The notes under the pieces are model-generated. The model saw nothing but the letters and a program-made list of their open reading frames with translations. It ran no database searches and was not told the origin of the DNA. 64,000 nt of DNA from Citrobacter sp. On2M (GTDB taxonomy: Bacteria > Pseudomonadota > Gammaproteobacteria > Enterobacterales > Enterobacteriaceae). Numbering within the stretch: position 1 is the stretch's first letter; each line of letters starts with the position of its first letter. Below, one piece after another: positions 38,059 through 47,757 of this stretch. The stretch is from contig NZ_WPCV01000004.1 in NCBI RefSeq assembly GCF_018035235.1, positions 1,178,001 to 1,242,000 on the forward strand. The letters run 5' to 3'. A program made the position numbers and the translations under genes.

Positions 38059-38901
38059 TTAACCTTTCACGCCGCCAGCGGTCAAACCACTTTTAATAAA
38101 ACGTTCGGAAAGCGCATACATAATGACCACCGGCAATGCGGTGACTAACGATGCAGCCATCATGCGTCCCCAGATATAGTCAGGTGTACTGAACAGCGCG
38201 TTCAGACCGACCGGTAAGGTAAAATTGCTGGCGCTGGAAAGGAAAATCGAAGCAAACAGATAGTCATTCCACGCCACCATAAAGCAGTACACAAAGACCG
38301 AAACCAGACCAGACATTGCCAACGGCACGGTAATACGAAAGATGATCTGCAGACGGTTCAACCCATCCATCATCGCGGCTTCTTCGATCTCGTCCGGAAT
38401 GGTGTCGAAGTAGCTTTTCAGCATGAATACCGCTGTCGGCAACGTCTGGGTAACCATAGTAATAATTAGCGCCATTTCAGTGTCATAGATGCCAAGAGCC
38501 GTAATGATTTTGAATAGCGGCACTACCAGCAGGATCCCTGAAAACATGTACACCGTGTAAAAGCTGGCATTGATGGTCATCCGTCCCTTAAAACGCAGGC
38601 GGGAAAGCGCATACGCGCCAAGCACGCCGAGAAACACCGCCACCACAGAAGAAGTGACCGATACCACCAGGCTATTACGGAAGTAGTCAACAAACGGGAA
38701 AATCATCGGGTTGAAGATGTCGATGTAATGTTCCAGCGTCCATTGCTGCGGTAACAGCGTTGGATGCAGCGAGATCGCCTCTTTTGCGCTTTTAAATGAA
38801 GTCATCAGCATCACAAAAAATGGAAATAACGTGATGCCCAGGAAGACAATTAATCCACAGTAAAAGCCAATGCGGCCAAGCGTGCGCTTATTTGTTGCCA
38901 T
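38059..38901 (-). CDS. ycjP: Sugar ABC-transporter permease YcjP
   Basis: MalG-type inner-membrane permease of 280 aa with six predicted helices. The EAA loop IPDEIEEAAMMDGLNRLQIIFRITVPLAMSG is the contact site for the ATPase YcjV. The 5' end overlaps ycjO by 14 nt. Confidence 0.95.
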   Translation of the reverse strand: MATNKRTLGRIGFYCGLIVFLGITLFPFFVMLMTSFKSAKEAISLHPTLLPQQWTLEHYIDIFNPMIFPFVDYFRNSLVVSVTSSVVAVFLGVLGAYALSRLRFKGRMTINASFYTVYMFSGILLVVPLFKIITALGIYDTEMALIITMVTQTLPTAVFMLKSYFDTIPDEIEEAAMMDGLNRLQIIFRITVPLAMSGLVSVFVYCFMVAWNDYLFASIFLSSASNFTLPVGLNALFSTPDYIWGRMMAASLVTALPVVIMYALSERFIKSGLTAGGVKG

Positions 38902-39769
38902 TGAGGTTCACCCGTTTTCTGGTCAGCAGGATAACAGCGAAAATGATGACGAAGAGGACAACAGAGATCGCGGCCGCTTTACCTAAGTCATTAAATGCAA
39001 ACGCTGTTTTATAGAGATAGACCCCGAGAATATCGACTTTCGTGGTCAGCAGATAAACATCGGCGAACATGTAGAACATCCAGATCGTACGCAGCGTGAC
39101 TACGGTCGCCAGCACCGGCATAATCGCTGGCAGCGTGACGATGCGAAACCGTTGCCAGGCGTTCGCGCCATCCATTTCCGCTGCCTCATATAACGATTTA
39201 TCGATAGTCTGCAAAATCGCCAGAAACGAAATAAAGGCATACGGAAAATAGCGCCAGATAGCGAACAGTACGACCAGCGCAAAGCTGCTACCGGGATTGT
39301 CGAACCACAGCGGCGCCTGATCGTAAAGATGCAACAGATCCACGCCGAGGTAGTTCACAATGCCGTAGCCGTTGTTGAACATGTATTTCCAGGCAAACAC
39401 CAGCGATATTGATGGCGTTACGTAAGAGAGGATGACCAGTGAGCGCGCCGTTTTCCGCAGACGAAACTCACGGTTAAAGAACATCGCCACGCCCAGTCCC
39501 AGTATCGTGCTCCCTGCCACGACTAGCGCGGTATACCAGACCGTCATCCACAGTGAATGCCAGAATCCAGGATCGGATAAGATACGGATATAGTTGCTCA
39601 GGCCGACAAACGTTGACTCGATTTGCGGATTCAGCGGCAGACGCATAAAGCTGATTTCGATGTTAGATATCATCGGCCACGCCACTAAACCGCCCAGCAA
39701 CAGCAAGCTAGGGGCCAGCAGCAGCATGGCGAATGGCATATCGGATCGGCCTGAAAAGAACTTATTCAT
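38888..39769 (-). CDS. ycjO: Sugar ABC-transporter permease YcjO
   Basis: MalF-type permease of 293 aa with the EAA loop SLYEAAEMDGANAWQRFRIVTLPAIMP. The start MNKFFSGRSD is preferred (GGAAAG upstream, E. coli length); an ATG at 39790 overlapping the ycjN stop (TAATG) would add seven residues. It pairs with YcjP to form the channel. Confidence 0.94.
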   Translation of the reverse strand: MNKFFSGRSDMPFAMLLLAPSLLLLGGLVAWPMISNIEISFMRLPLNPQIESTFVGLSNYIRILSDPGFWHSLWMTVWYTALVVAGSTILGLGVAMFFNREFRLRKTARSLVILSYVTPSISLVFAWKYMFNNGYGIVNYLGVDLLHLYDQAPLWFDNPGSSFALVVLFAIWRYFPYAFISFLAILQTIDKSLYEAAEMDGANAWQRFRIVTLPAIMPVLATVVTLRTIWMFYMFADVYLLTTKVDILGVYLYKTAFAFNDLGKAAAISVVLFVIIFAVILLTRKRVNLNGNK

Positions 39770-39789
39770 CACGGCTTTCCATTTCCCCA

Positions 39790-41082
39790 TTAGCGCTGTT
39801 CAATAAGGTCATCCAGTTTTGTCTGGCTTGCCTTGATAGTCGATGAAAGGTCAGCTTTTCCTACCGTCACGTTGTGCACCATGGTACTCACGACACCCGA
39901 GCCGGTTACGTCGCCCATGCGGGTAAAGTTCTTATCACCCACGGCGCCAAAGACCTGAATATTTGGCAGTTCGGCAATCAGTTGATCGGGTAATTCACCC
40001 AGCGCTTTGATGACAGTGTTATCTTTCCATGTCGGGGTATTCACCACCGCTTTGTTGACCGGCAGCGCGGCCCCTGGCGACATCATGACCCAGTCCGCAA
40101 TGTTGTCGGCCTGTTCCATAAAGATGACAAATTTCTCTGCTGCTTCTGTTTCTTCAGATTTTTGGCCCGCGGTAATGGTTAGCGACGTCAACATGCCGTA
40201 AACAGCGGAAGTTTTTTCTGTCGGGACCATAAAGCCGACATTTTTAGGATCGCCCTCTTTAATCACCGCCGGAAGGATATAGGTAGAGTAAATCGCCATC
40301 GGCGCCGTGCCGTTCATGAAAGCGTCTTTAACTTCCATGATGTCGTTAGAGCCCGGCATAGTGTTCATGGCAAGTTGGCGGTAATACTGCAGCGCCTGGG
40401 TCATCTCAGGCGTGTCGAGCGTTATCTTTCCCTGCCCATCAAAAACGTTGGCCTGGTTAGAAAGCGCGAACTGGGAGAATGACTGTTCGGTCAAAACGCT
40501 TTCCGCCGTAGGCAGCGCAATACCGTATTTCTTACTGCCAGGATTATTGAGCTTCTGCGCCGCTTCCAGTAGTTGCTGCCAGTCTTTGGGTTCCTGCAGT
40601 CCGGCTTTAGCCAGCACATCTTTGCGATACCAGATCCCGCCAATCCAGGCGCTGACCGGAACTCCGGTCCATGCAGTTCCGTCTTCAGTGCGCACTATAC
40701 GCAGAACGCCATCATAAAAAGCATCTTCACCTACGCCGTTGATGACTTGCGCCACCGCTTTACGATCGATAAGGGATTCTTTATCCATAACTTTCGCGTA
40801 GTCATGGCTGGTTTCAATCACTTCAGGCAATGAACCGCTGCGCGCCAGGGTAATGACTTTGGTGTTGTAAGCATCTTCTTCCACTGGAACCTGTTTGACA
40901 CTGATGCCCGGGTTCTCTTTTTCAAAACGCTCAATCAGTTTCGCAATAACCGCCTGACGCTCCTGCTCTACAGAGGAGTGCATAAATTCAATCGCGACAG
41001 AGGACTTTTTATCATCCTTGCACCCGGAAACCAGGGCGCAGGAAACCAGTGCTGAAATCAGCACAATTTTAGCTTTAAACAT
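39790..41082 (-). CDS. ycjN: Sugar-binding lipoprotein YcjN
   Basis: The 430-aa extracytoplasmic solute-binding protein has a lipobox (ISALVSCALVSGC, lipidated Cys near 21), so it is anchored to a membrane. An SBP_bac_1 domain follows, with the signatures FEKENPGISVKQVPV and WTGVPVSAWIGGIWYRKDVL. It delivers the glycoside substrate to YcjOP-YcjV. It follows ycjM by 16 nt. Confidence 0.95.
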   Translation of the reverse strand: MFKAKIVLISALVSCALVSGCKDDKKSSVAIEFMHSSVEQERQAVIAKLIERFEKENPGISVKQVPVEEDAYNTKVITLARSGSLPEVIETSHDYAKVMDKESLIDRKAVAQVINGVGEDAFYDGVLRIVRTEDGTAWTGVPVSAWIGGIWYRKDVLAKAGLQEPKDWQQLLEAAQKLNNPGSKKYGIALPTAESVLTEQSFSQFALSNQANVFDGQGKITLDTPEMTQALQYYRQLAMNTMPGSNDIMEVKDAFMNGTAPMAIYSTYILPAVIKEGDPKNVGFMVPTEKTSAVYGMLTSLTITAGQKSEETEAAEKFVIFMEQADNIADWVMMSPGAALPVNKAVVNTPTWKDNTVIKALGELPDQLIAELPNIQVFGAVGDKNFTRMGDVTGSGVVSTMVHNVTVGKADLSSTIKASQTKLDDLIEQR

Positions 41083-41098
41083 GAAATGTTCCTTTTTA

Positions 41099-42778
41099 TT
41101 ACTTAACCCACATGACCTGCCAGGCGTGCAACGTTAATTCCTTACCCGAAATAGCTTTATCGCTAATCAAATCAAATCCATTTTCAATATCAATACTAAT
41201 GGTTTGAGTATGATCGCTGACATTAAATACCCCGGTAATTTTTTCGCCTGTATCTGCCGTACGTTTAATTAGCATTACTGCCGGTGTAACACTAATAATT
41301 TGAAAATCACTATCAGGATGAAAGGCTTTATTATTACGGCGAATGACGATTAATCTGGATAATTCATAATAAACAGCATGGCGCAAACTGGTTTCATCTT
41401 TCAACTCTGTTTCTATTTGTCTTACCGAATATTTTTTACGATTAATCGCACGGTTGTACCCTAATATTCCCACCCCTTCATAGTCATTTCGTGATCCAAG
41501 AATGCTTTGAATATAAACCGCAGGTATGCCCGGAAAACTCAGCAAAATGGCATGTGCGAGAATAAATCGGGAGAACCGTTCGGCATCACTGCAATTACCA
41601 GGCGTTAGCGCATCCAGATATGTCACGTTAATTTCATACGGACTGCGGCTACCATCAGGATTATTTTTCCAGTTAACCAGCGCGCCTTCCTGCTGTAATT
41701 TTGTCACCAGTTGCGTGATTTCATCTTCAGGTAACAGACCCCGTAATGGGTTGAGACCAATACCATCATGTGATGCAAGGAAATTAAACCAGGTCGTCTC
41801 CCTGGAGGGGAGTTCCAGTGATTGTGCCCACTGACATAAAGTTGTCGTATCCTGGCGTTGTACCGCATGCAGCACCAGCGGAGGCAGCGAGAATTGGTAC
41901 ACCATGTGCGCCTCATCATGACCGTTACCGTAGTAAGACACGTTATCCTTATGCGGAACGTTCGTTTCAGTAATGATCGCCGTACCCGGTGCAACGACTT
42001 CTGCAATCGCGCGGAACAGTTTAATAAGCTGATGCGTTTTATCCAGATGAATACAGGTCGTCCCCGGCTCTTTCCACATAAAACCAACCGCATCCAGGCG
42101 GACATAATCCGCGCCCTGCTCAAGATAACTCAGTAGCACATCGACCATCGCCAATAACACCAACGGATTGGCATAGTTGAGATCGATCTGGTCGTCGCTA
42201 AACGTCGTCCATAAATGGCGCACGGTATTATCTTTCAGCGTAAAAGGCGTCAGTAACGGTAATGCGCGTGGACGCGTTACGTTGCTCAGGTCCATTTCAG
42301 GATCCATTGCAATAAAGAAATCCTCATAACCGTCAAGCTGTTGCAAATAGTTATTAAACCATTCACTTTTGGCTGACATATGGTTACAAACAAAATCAAA
42401 CATCAGTCGACTGGATTCATCCAGTTGCTTAATATCATTCCAGTCACCGGTCTCTTCAGCAACCTGATGATAATTAATCACCGAAAAGCCATCGTCCGAA
42501 GACCACGGATAGAATGGCAACAAATGCACATGAGAAAATGTCGACTTAAGCCATTTATTATAAAACTGATTAAACGTCGGCAGCGGTTTCTGATCAGCCC
42601 CGTGGAATTGATCGGCATAGGTAATAAGAACAACATCACCCTCGTCCCAATGCGTTTTACGCTTTTTTTTAATTAATTTCTGTGATTTTTCTAAACGTGC
42701 AACCAGCGCTTGATAGTGACATGAAGTCAATGCATCACCATAAACTTCAGTCAGGCACTTTTGGATCTTTTGATTCAC
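41099..42778 (-). CDS. ycjM: Glucosylglycerate phosphorylase YcjM (GH13_18)
   Basis: Sucrose-phosphorylase-like enzyme of 559 aa; E. coli YcjM phosphorolyses 2-O-alpha-glucosylglycerate. It has the nucleophile aspartate in YVRLDAVGFMWK, the acid/base glutamate in IITETNVPH and the transition-state aspartate in FLASHDGIG. GTG at 42778 (VNQKIQKC) is chosen as start, because it gives the E. coli length. The upstream ATG at 42805 falls inside the operator. It is the first gene of the ycj transport and catabolism operon. Confidence 0.93.
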   Translation of the reverse strand: MNQKIQKCLTEVYGDALTSCHYQALVARLEKSQKLIKKKRKTHWDEGDVVLITYADQFHGADQKPLPTFNQFYNKWLKSTFSHVHLLPFYPWSSDDGFSVINYHQVAEETGDWNDIKQLDESSRLMFDFVCNHMSAKSEWFNNYLQQLDGYEDFFIAMDPEMDLSNVTRPRALPLLTPFTLKDNTVRHLWTTFSDDQIDLNYANPLVLLAMVDVLLSYLEQGADYVRLDAVGFMWKEPGTTCIHLDKTHQLIKLFRAIAEVVAPGTAIITETNVPHKDNVSYYGNGHDEAHMVYQFSLPPLVLHAVQRQDTTTLCQWAQSLELPSRETTWFNFLASHDGIGLNPLRGLLPEDEITQLVTKLQQEGALVNWKNNPDGSRSPYEINVTYLDALTPGNCSDAERFSRFILAHAILLSFPGIPAVYIQSILGSRNDYEGVGILGYNRAINRKKYSVRQIETELKDETSLRHAVYYELSRLIVIRRNNKAFHPDSDFQIISVTPAVMLIKRTADTGEKITGVFNVSDHTQTISIDIENGFDLISDKAISGKELTLHAWQVMWVK

Positions 42779-42789
42779 TTTTGATTTCC

Positions 42790-42806
42790 GTGGTAGCGGT
42801 CCCATG
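42790..42806 (-). promoter_or_regulatory. candidate YcjW operator before ycjM
   Basis: GTGGTAGCGGTCCCATG, identical to the 17-mer at 32854-32870. It starts 12 bp upstream of the GTG start, just after a plausible promoter, where a LacI-type repressor would block transcription. Confidence 0.7.
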
Positions 42807-42813
42807 AATCAAG

Positions 42814-42842
42814 AGACTACTCTGACGAAAATAAGCTGTCAA
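42814..42842 (-). promoter_or_regulatory. ycjM promoter
   Basis: Minus strand: perfect -35 TTGACA, 17-bp spacer, weak -10 TAGTCT. Transcription would begin near 42807, at the edge of the candidate operator. Confidence 0.6.
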
Positions 42843-42968
42843 TCAGCCGAGGTACTCCTGAGGGGGGTATAAAAGAAATTTGGCAGCCAAAAAATCGTAT
42901 TTGTGAGCTGCCGCAAATTAACTGAGGGGATGTTGATTAGTTGTTGCTTGCTTTTGCTGATTCAGATA

Positions 42969-43199
42969 TCAGGTTTGATTACCTGAATAGCGTTTCGACA
43001 ATTTTGCTGCAGCCCGACTCAATACCGGCTCCAGAATCAGCGCCAGCAGCATTTTTAGCGGGCGTCGGGCGACGGATTTCACCGCCCACCCTGCTACCCC
43101 CGCCGGGCCGTAGCGCAGCGCAGTCAGAAGCACCAGCTTACCTGCTATTTTGAAGCCCGGCTTAACCCTTTGCCCGGCACGTTGCCAGCGATTGTTCAT
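42969..43199 (-). CDS. pspD: Phage shock protein D
   Basis: Peripheral inner-membrane protein of 76 aa, with a hydrophobic central helix ([23 protein letters not shown]). The start MNNRWQRAG has GAGG upstream. It ends the psp operon here; pspE does not follow. Function is poorly understood; in E. coli it is coexpressed with PspABC. Confidence 0.93.
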   Translation of the reverse strand: MNNRWQRAGQRVKPGFKIAGKLVLLTALRYGPAGVAGWAVKSVARRPLKMLLALILEPVLSRAAAKLSKRYSGNQT

Positions 43200-43207
43200 T
43201 TCTAACC

Positions 43208-43567
43208 TCACAGTTGGCGGAAGCGGCTGCGTAATGAAAAGGTATCAGACGTCACATAACGCTCCATTTCACGCAAACGCTTTTCACTTGCGGCCAGCTC
43301 ACGATCGACAGCGTCCAATAGTTCACCGCTTGAAGGCTGCTGCTCGCCGGAAACCACATTGTCCGGCATCGGGTCCAACACAAACGTCAGCACGATGTAG
43401 GCGACGAAGGTAAAAAAAGCCAGACCAAAAAAGACTGACAACACCACCAGGATCCGTACCAGCTTCACAGGCACATCGAGATAATGCGCAATCCCAGCAC
43501 AAACCCCCTTCACCATGCCCCGCTGCGGAATACGCCACAGTTTTTTGTTCAGGTTAACGCCTCCCAT
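43208..43567 (-). CDS. pspC: Phage shock protein C
   Basis: The 119-aa inner-membrane protein has an N-terminal PspC domain ([32 protein letters not shown]), a membrane segment ([22 protein letters not shown]) and a C-terminal coiled region. It binds PspA with PspB when secretins or other stress disturb the membrane, relieving PspF inhibition. It overlaps pspB by one base. Confidence 0.97.
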   Translation of the reverse strand: MGGVNLNKKLWRIPQRGMVKGVCAGIAHYLDVPVKLVRILVVLSVFFGLAFFTFVAYIVLTFVLDPMPDNVVSGEQQPSSGELLDAVDRELAASEKRLREMERYVTSDTFSLRSRFRQL

Positions 43568-43791
43568 TAGCGGTCCCTCCAGTTTGGATGTTCAGCATCA
43601 AGGATGTCTTCCAGCGCCTGAATGCGCTCGCGCATCCGCAGTGCGTCATCGTTGAGTTCGACCAGACGTTGCTGTTCACTTTGCGACAGTTCGCCACGAC
43701 TGGAACGGTTGCTGTAATGCAGCCAGAGCCAAATCGGTAAAACAAACAACACAAAGATGGTTAACGGGATAGCCAGAAATAGCGCGCTCAT
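43567..43791 (-). CDS. pspB: Phage shock protein B
   Basis: The 74-aa inner-membrane protein has one N-terminal helix (SALFLAIPLTIFVLFVLPIWLWLH) and a cytoplasmic coiled coil with leucine spacing (ELNDDALRMRERIQALEDILDAE). It partners with PspC to sense envelope stress. Length and position match E. coli. Confidence 0.97.
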   Translation of the reverse strand: MSALFLAIPLTIFVLFVLPIWLWLHYSNRSSRGELSQSEQQRLVELNDDALRMRERIQALEDILDAEHPNWRDR

Positions 43792-43845
43792 GAGTACTCC
43801 TTACAGGTGATGAGCGGCGGCGCGTTCGGGCGCCGCCAGATGTTA

Positions 43846-44604
<759 letters not shown>

Positions 44605-44684
44605 TTAATAATTATATCTAATTTTACCTGACGAGATAATTAGGGTAAATTGGTGAATAACACTAACAAATGGTGAATTTCATC

Positions 44685-45659
44685 ATGGCAGGATACAAAG
44701 ACAATCTACTGGGCGAAGCAAACAGCTTTATTGAAGTACTGGAGCAGGTTTCTCATCTGGCACCGCTGGATAAACCTGTACTGGTTATTGGTGAGCGAGG
44801 TACTGGGAAAGAGCTTATCGCCAACCGCCTGCACTATCTCTCCACCCGTTGGCAAGGCCCGTTTATCTCGCTTAACTGCGCGGCCCTCAACGAGAACTTG
44901 CTGGATTCCGAACTGTTTGGTCACGAAGCAGGGGCTTTTACCGGGGCGCAAAAACGCCATCCAGGGCGTTTCGAACGTGCTGATGGCGGTACGCTGTTTC
45001 TTGATGAACTGGCGACCGCACCAATGCTGGTGCAGGAAAAACTGCTGCGCGTAATTGAATATGGCGAGCTGGAGCGTGTCGGCGGCAGCCAGCCCTTGCA
45101 GGTTAACGTTCGCCTTGTTTGTGCGACCAATGAAGACCTGCCACGTATGGTCAGCGAAGGCACTTTCCGCGCAGACCTGCTGGATCGTCTGGCCTTTGAC
45201 GTGGTGCAACTGCCCCCGTTACGCGAGCGTCAAAGCGACATCATGTTAATGGCCGAGCATTTCGCTATTCAGATGTGCCGCGAGATCGGGTTACCCCTGT
45301 TTCCTGGGTTTAGCGCTGAGGCCAGAGAAACCCTCCTCCACTACCGCTGGCCGGGCAATATTCGTGAACTGAAAAACGTTGTTGAGCGCTCCGTATACCG
45401 GCACGGTACCAGCGATTTCCCATTGGATGAGATAATCATTGACCCCTTCTGCCGTCACGTTTCGCAGCCGCAGGTAGCGGAAACAACACCGGCATCTTTT
45501 GCATTACCGCTGGATCTGCGTGAGTTCCAGCGGCTGCAGGAAAAAGACTTGTTACAGACCAGCTTACAGCAGGCAAAATTTAATCAGAAAAAAGCCGCTG
45601 AATTATTAGGTTTGACTTATCATCAGCTACGCGCTTTGCTGAAGAAACACCAGATTTAA
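44685..45659 (+). CDS. pspF: Psp operon transcriptional activator PspF
   Basis: Bacterial enhancer-binding protein of 324 aa lacking an N-terminal sensor domain. It has Walker A GERGTGKE, the sigma-54 contact loop EAGAFTGAQ, Walker B GGTLFLDEL, the arginine-finger region RADLLDRLAFD and a C-terminal helix-turn-helix (NQKKAAELLGLTYHQLRALLKKHQI). It is regulated by PspA binding. MAGYKDNLL is the start by alignment to E. coli (325 aa). Divergent from pspA. Confidence 0.97.
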   Translation: MAGYKDNLLGEANSFIEVLEQVSHLAPLDKPVLVIGERGTGKELIANRLHYLSTRWQGPFISLNCAALNENLLDSELFGHEAGAFTGAQKRHPGRFERADGGTLFLDELATAPMLVQEKLLRVIEYGELERVGGSQPLQVNVRLVCATNEDLPRMVSEGTFRADLLDRLAFDVVQLPPLRERQSDIMLMAEHFAIQMCREIGLPLFPGFSAEARETLLHYRWPGNIRELKNVVERSVYRHGTSDFPLDEIIIDPFCRHVSQPQVAETTPASFALPLDLREFQRLQEKDLLQTSLQQAKFNQKKAAELLGLTYHQLRALLKKHQI

Positions 45660-45728
45660 TCTACTTTTTTCTACGTGATATTGGATGGTTTGACGCATAA
45701 CGTTAAAACAGCTTAACATGCCATTCCA

Positions 45729-45744
45729 CTGTATAAAAAGACAG
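45729..45744 (+). promoter_or_regulatory. LexA box of qnrB
   Basis: CTGTATAAAAAGACAG fits CTGT-N8-ACAG and lies 10 bp before the qnrB start. qnrB genes are known to be SOS-induced through such a site. Confidence 0.9.
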
Positions 45745-45754
45745 GCACCAGATT

Positions 45755-46399
45755 ATGACGTTGTCATTAATTGGCGAAAAAATTGACAGAAACCGCTTCA
45801 CCGGTGAAAAAGTTGAAAATAGCACTTTTTTAAACTGTGATTTTTCGGGCGTCGACCTTAGCGGTACTGAATTTATCGGCTGTCAGTTCTATGATCGAGA
45901 AAACCAGAAAGGGTGCAATTTCAGTCGCGCAATGCTGAAAGATGCCATTTTTAAAAGCTGTGATTTATCAATGGCGGATTTTCGCAACGCCAGTGCGCTG
46001 GGCATTGAAATTCGTCACTGCCGCGCACAGGGTGCAGATTTTCGCAGTGCAAGCTTTATGAATATGATCACCACGCGCACCTGGTTTTGCAGCGCATATA
46101 TCACTAATACCAATCTAAGCTACGCCAACTTTTCGAAGGCCGTGCTTGAAAAGTGCGAATTGTGGGAAAACCGATGGATGGGAACTCAGGTGCTGGGTGC
46201 GACCTTCAGTGGTTCAGATCTCTCCGGCGGCGAGTTTTCGTCGTTCGACTGGCGGACTGCAAATTTTACGCATTGTGATTTGACCAATTCCGAACTGGGT
46301 AATTTAGATATTCGGGGCGTCGATTTACAAGGTGTCAAATTGGACAGCTACCAGGCCGCGTTGCTGATGGAGCGGCTTGGTATCGCTGTGATTGGTTAA
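45755..46399 (+). CDS. qnrB: Pentapeptide-repeat quinolone-resistance protein QnrB
   Basis: The 214-aa right-handed quadrilateral beta-helix has pentapeptide repeats of the A(D/N)LxX type throughout (CDFSGVDLSGTEFIGC, CDLSMADFRNAS, AQGADFRSAS). The loop QFYDRENQKG and the larger loop MITTRTWFCSAYITNT are typical of QnrB. It protects gyrase and topoisomerase IV from fluoroquinolones. The sequence is intact, apart from allele-level differences. Chromosomal qnrB between pspF and sapA identifies Citrobacter. No IS or ISCR element is nearby, so this is the ancestral locus, not a mobile copy. Confidence 0.97.
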   Translation: MTLSLIGEKIDRNRFTGEKVENSTFLNCDFSGVDLSGTEFIGCQFYDRENQKGCNFSRAMLKDAIFKSCDLSMADFRNASALGIEIRHCRAQGADFRSASFMNMITTRTWFCSAYITNTNLSYANFSKAVLEKCELWENRWMGTQVLGATFSGSDLSGGEFSSFDWRTANFTHCDLTNSELGNLDIRGVDLQGVKLDSYQAALLMERLGIAVIG

Positions 46400-46405
46400 C
46401 ATTCA

Positions 46406-46427
46406 GGGAGCGGTAAGTACCGCTCCC
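46406..46427 (+). terminator. hairpin after qnrB
   Basis: GGGAGCGGTA pairs perfectly with TACCGCTCCC, 7 nt after the qnrB stop. There is no clear T-run afterwards, so termination may be incomplete. Confidence 0.65.
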
Positions 46428-46490
46428 GCCCTTATACGATGGTGTCCGCACTCACCTTAAAAGTGACTTTAAACGCAGAGCGCATGAGCG

Positions 46491-47399
46491 TCAAAGAGTT
46501 CCTGTCCCCCCATCAGAGCACCAGACCTGGCCGGATGTATAGCTGTTCTCTTCAGCGGCCAAAGTGACATAAAGCGGCGCAATCTCCACCGGTTGACCAG
46601 GGCGACCCAGCGGCGCATTTGCACCAAATTTCTCCACTTTTTCCTGGGGTTGACCACCACAGCACTGCAGCACAGTCCAGTATGGTCCCGGCGCTACAGC
46701 ATTTACCCGTATCCCTTTCGGGGCCAGTTGCTTCGCCAGCGATTTAGTAAATGCCACGATCGCTGCCTTGGTCTGAGCATAATCAAGCAGGATTTCACTT
46801 GGTTCATAAGCCTGTACCGAGGAGGTATTAATTATCACGCTGTCTGGTGAAAGATGGGGTATAGCCGCTTTGGTTATCCAAAACATAGCGTAGACATTGG
46901 TCTTGAATGTTGCATCAAAATCTTCTGTGGTGAGTTCATCAATTGACTCGCAAAATTGCTGACGCCCCGCATTATTGACGAGGATATCCAACCCTCCTAG
47001 TCCTTTTACCGCCTGTTTTACCAGGTTGCCGCAAAAAGTTTCATCACGGATATCTCCGGGGATAGCCAAAACATTTCTGCCTGCTTTTTTTATCAGGTCG
47101 ACTACTTCACGCGCATCGTCTTCTTCTTCAGGTAAATAGTTGATCGCAACATCAGCACCTTCACGAGCATAGGCAATAGCAACAGCACGACCAATTCCCG
47201 AATCCCCACCGGTAATTAATACCTTGCGCCCATTCAAGCGACCGCTTCCCTGATAGCTGTCTTCTCCATGGTCGGGACGCGGTTGCATTTTCCCCGCCAG
47301 CCCAGGAAAGGGTTGTTGCTGCCGTGGAAAAGGCGGCGTCGGAAATCGCGCAGAATTAGTTTTATTGATGGTCTTTTTTTCCTTATTTAAGTCAGCCAT
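46491..47399 (-). CDS. SDR-family oxidoreductase (YghA-like)
   Basis: The 302-aa SDR has a ~50-residue polar N-terminal extension (FPTPPFPRQQQPFPGLAGKM), as in YghA/general-stress SDRs. It has TGGDSGIGRAVA, LVNNAGRQQ, INTSSVQAYEPSE and the catalytic Tyr-Lys in LDYAQTKAA. Substrate unknown; relatives oxidise alcohols or reduce carbonyls under stress. This SDR gene is a normal part of the chromosomal qnrB-sap interval of Citrobacter. It is convergent with qnrB. Confidence 0.9.
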   Translation of the reverse strand: MADLNKEKKTINKTNSARFPTPPFPRQQQPFPGLAGKMQPRPDHGEDSYQGSGRLNGRKVLITGGDSGIGRAVAIAYAREGADVAINYLPEEEDDAREVVDLIKKAGRNVLAIPGDIRDETFCGNLVKQAVKGLGGLDILVNNAGRQQFCESIDELTTEDFDATFKTNVYAMFWITKAAIPHLSPDSVIINTSSVQAYEPSEILLDYAQTKAAIVAFTKSLAKQLAPKGIRVNAVAPGPYWTVLQCCGGQPQEKVEKFGANAPLGRPGQPVEIAPLYVTLAAEENSYTSGQVWCSDGGTGTL

Positions 47400-47757
47400 T
47401 CAATTACCTCTCATTAATTATCACAAAGACTAATAAGCGTAGACCAAAATGAGTGACATGGCCTATATTACTCACCTAAACCTAATTCCTCATAATATTA
47501 ATTCTCGCTCCCACACACCGCTGTATTTATAGCCACATCACGACTTCAATGTACACAATGAGATTAATCCAGGTTTAATATCAAAAATAATAAATCGATA
47601 TAAATCATAGCTTTATATAAAAATCACCATTTTAATCTCAGCGCACCCATCAGCGTTAGATTTAATTTGCACGTAATCATTTGAGACTTATCCAGTTCGC
47701 TTTATTAATAAATAGCAACCATAATTAATATCTCAACCCTCTCAAAACGGAGAACGT
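47400..47757. other. AT-rich divergent intergenic region
   Basis: About 358 bp with no coding frame; AT-rich, containing the promoters of the SDR and of the downstream OB-fold gene. I see no confident operator, RNA or repeat. Confidence 0.55.

Noticed and set aside
42779..42805. ATG start for ycjM at 42805
   Set aside because: It lies within the candidate operator, at or just after the deduced transcription start, and gives a 9-residue extension not in E. coli; GTG at 42778 gives the normal 559 aa.
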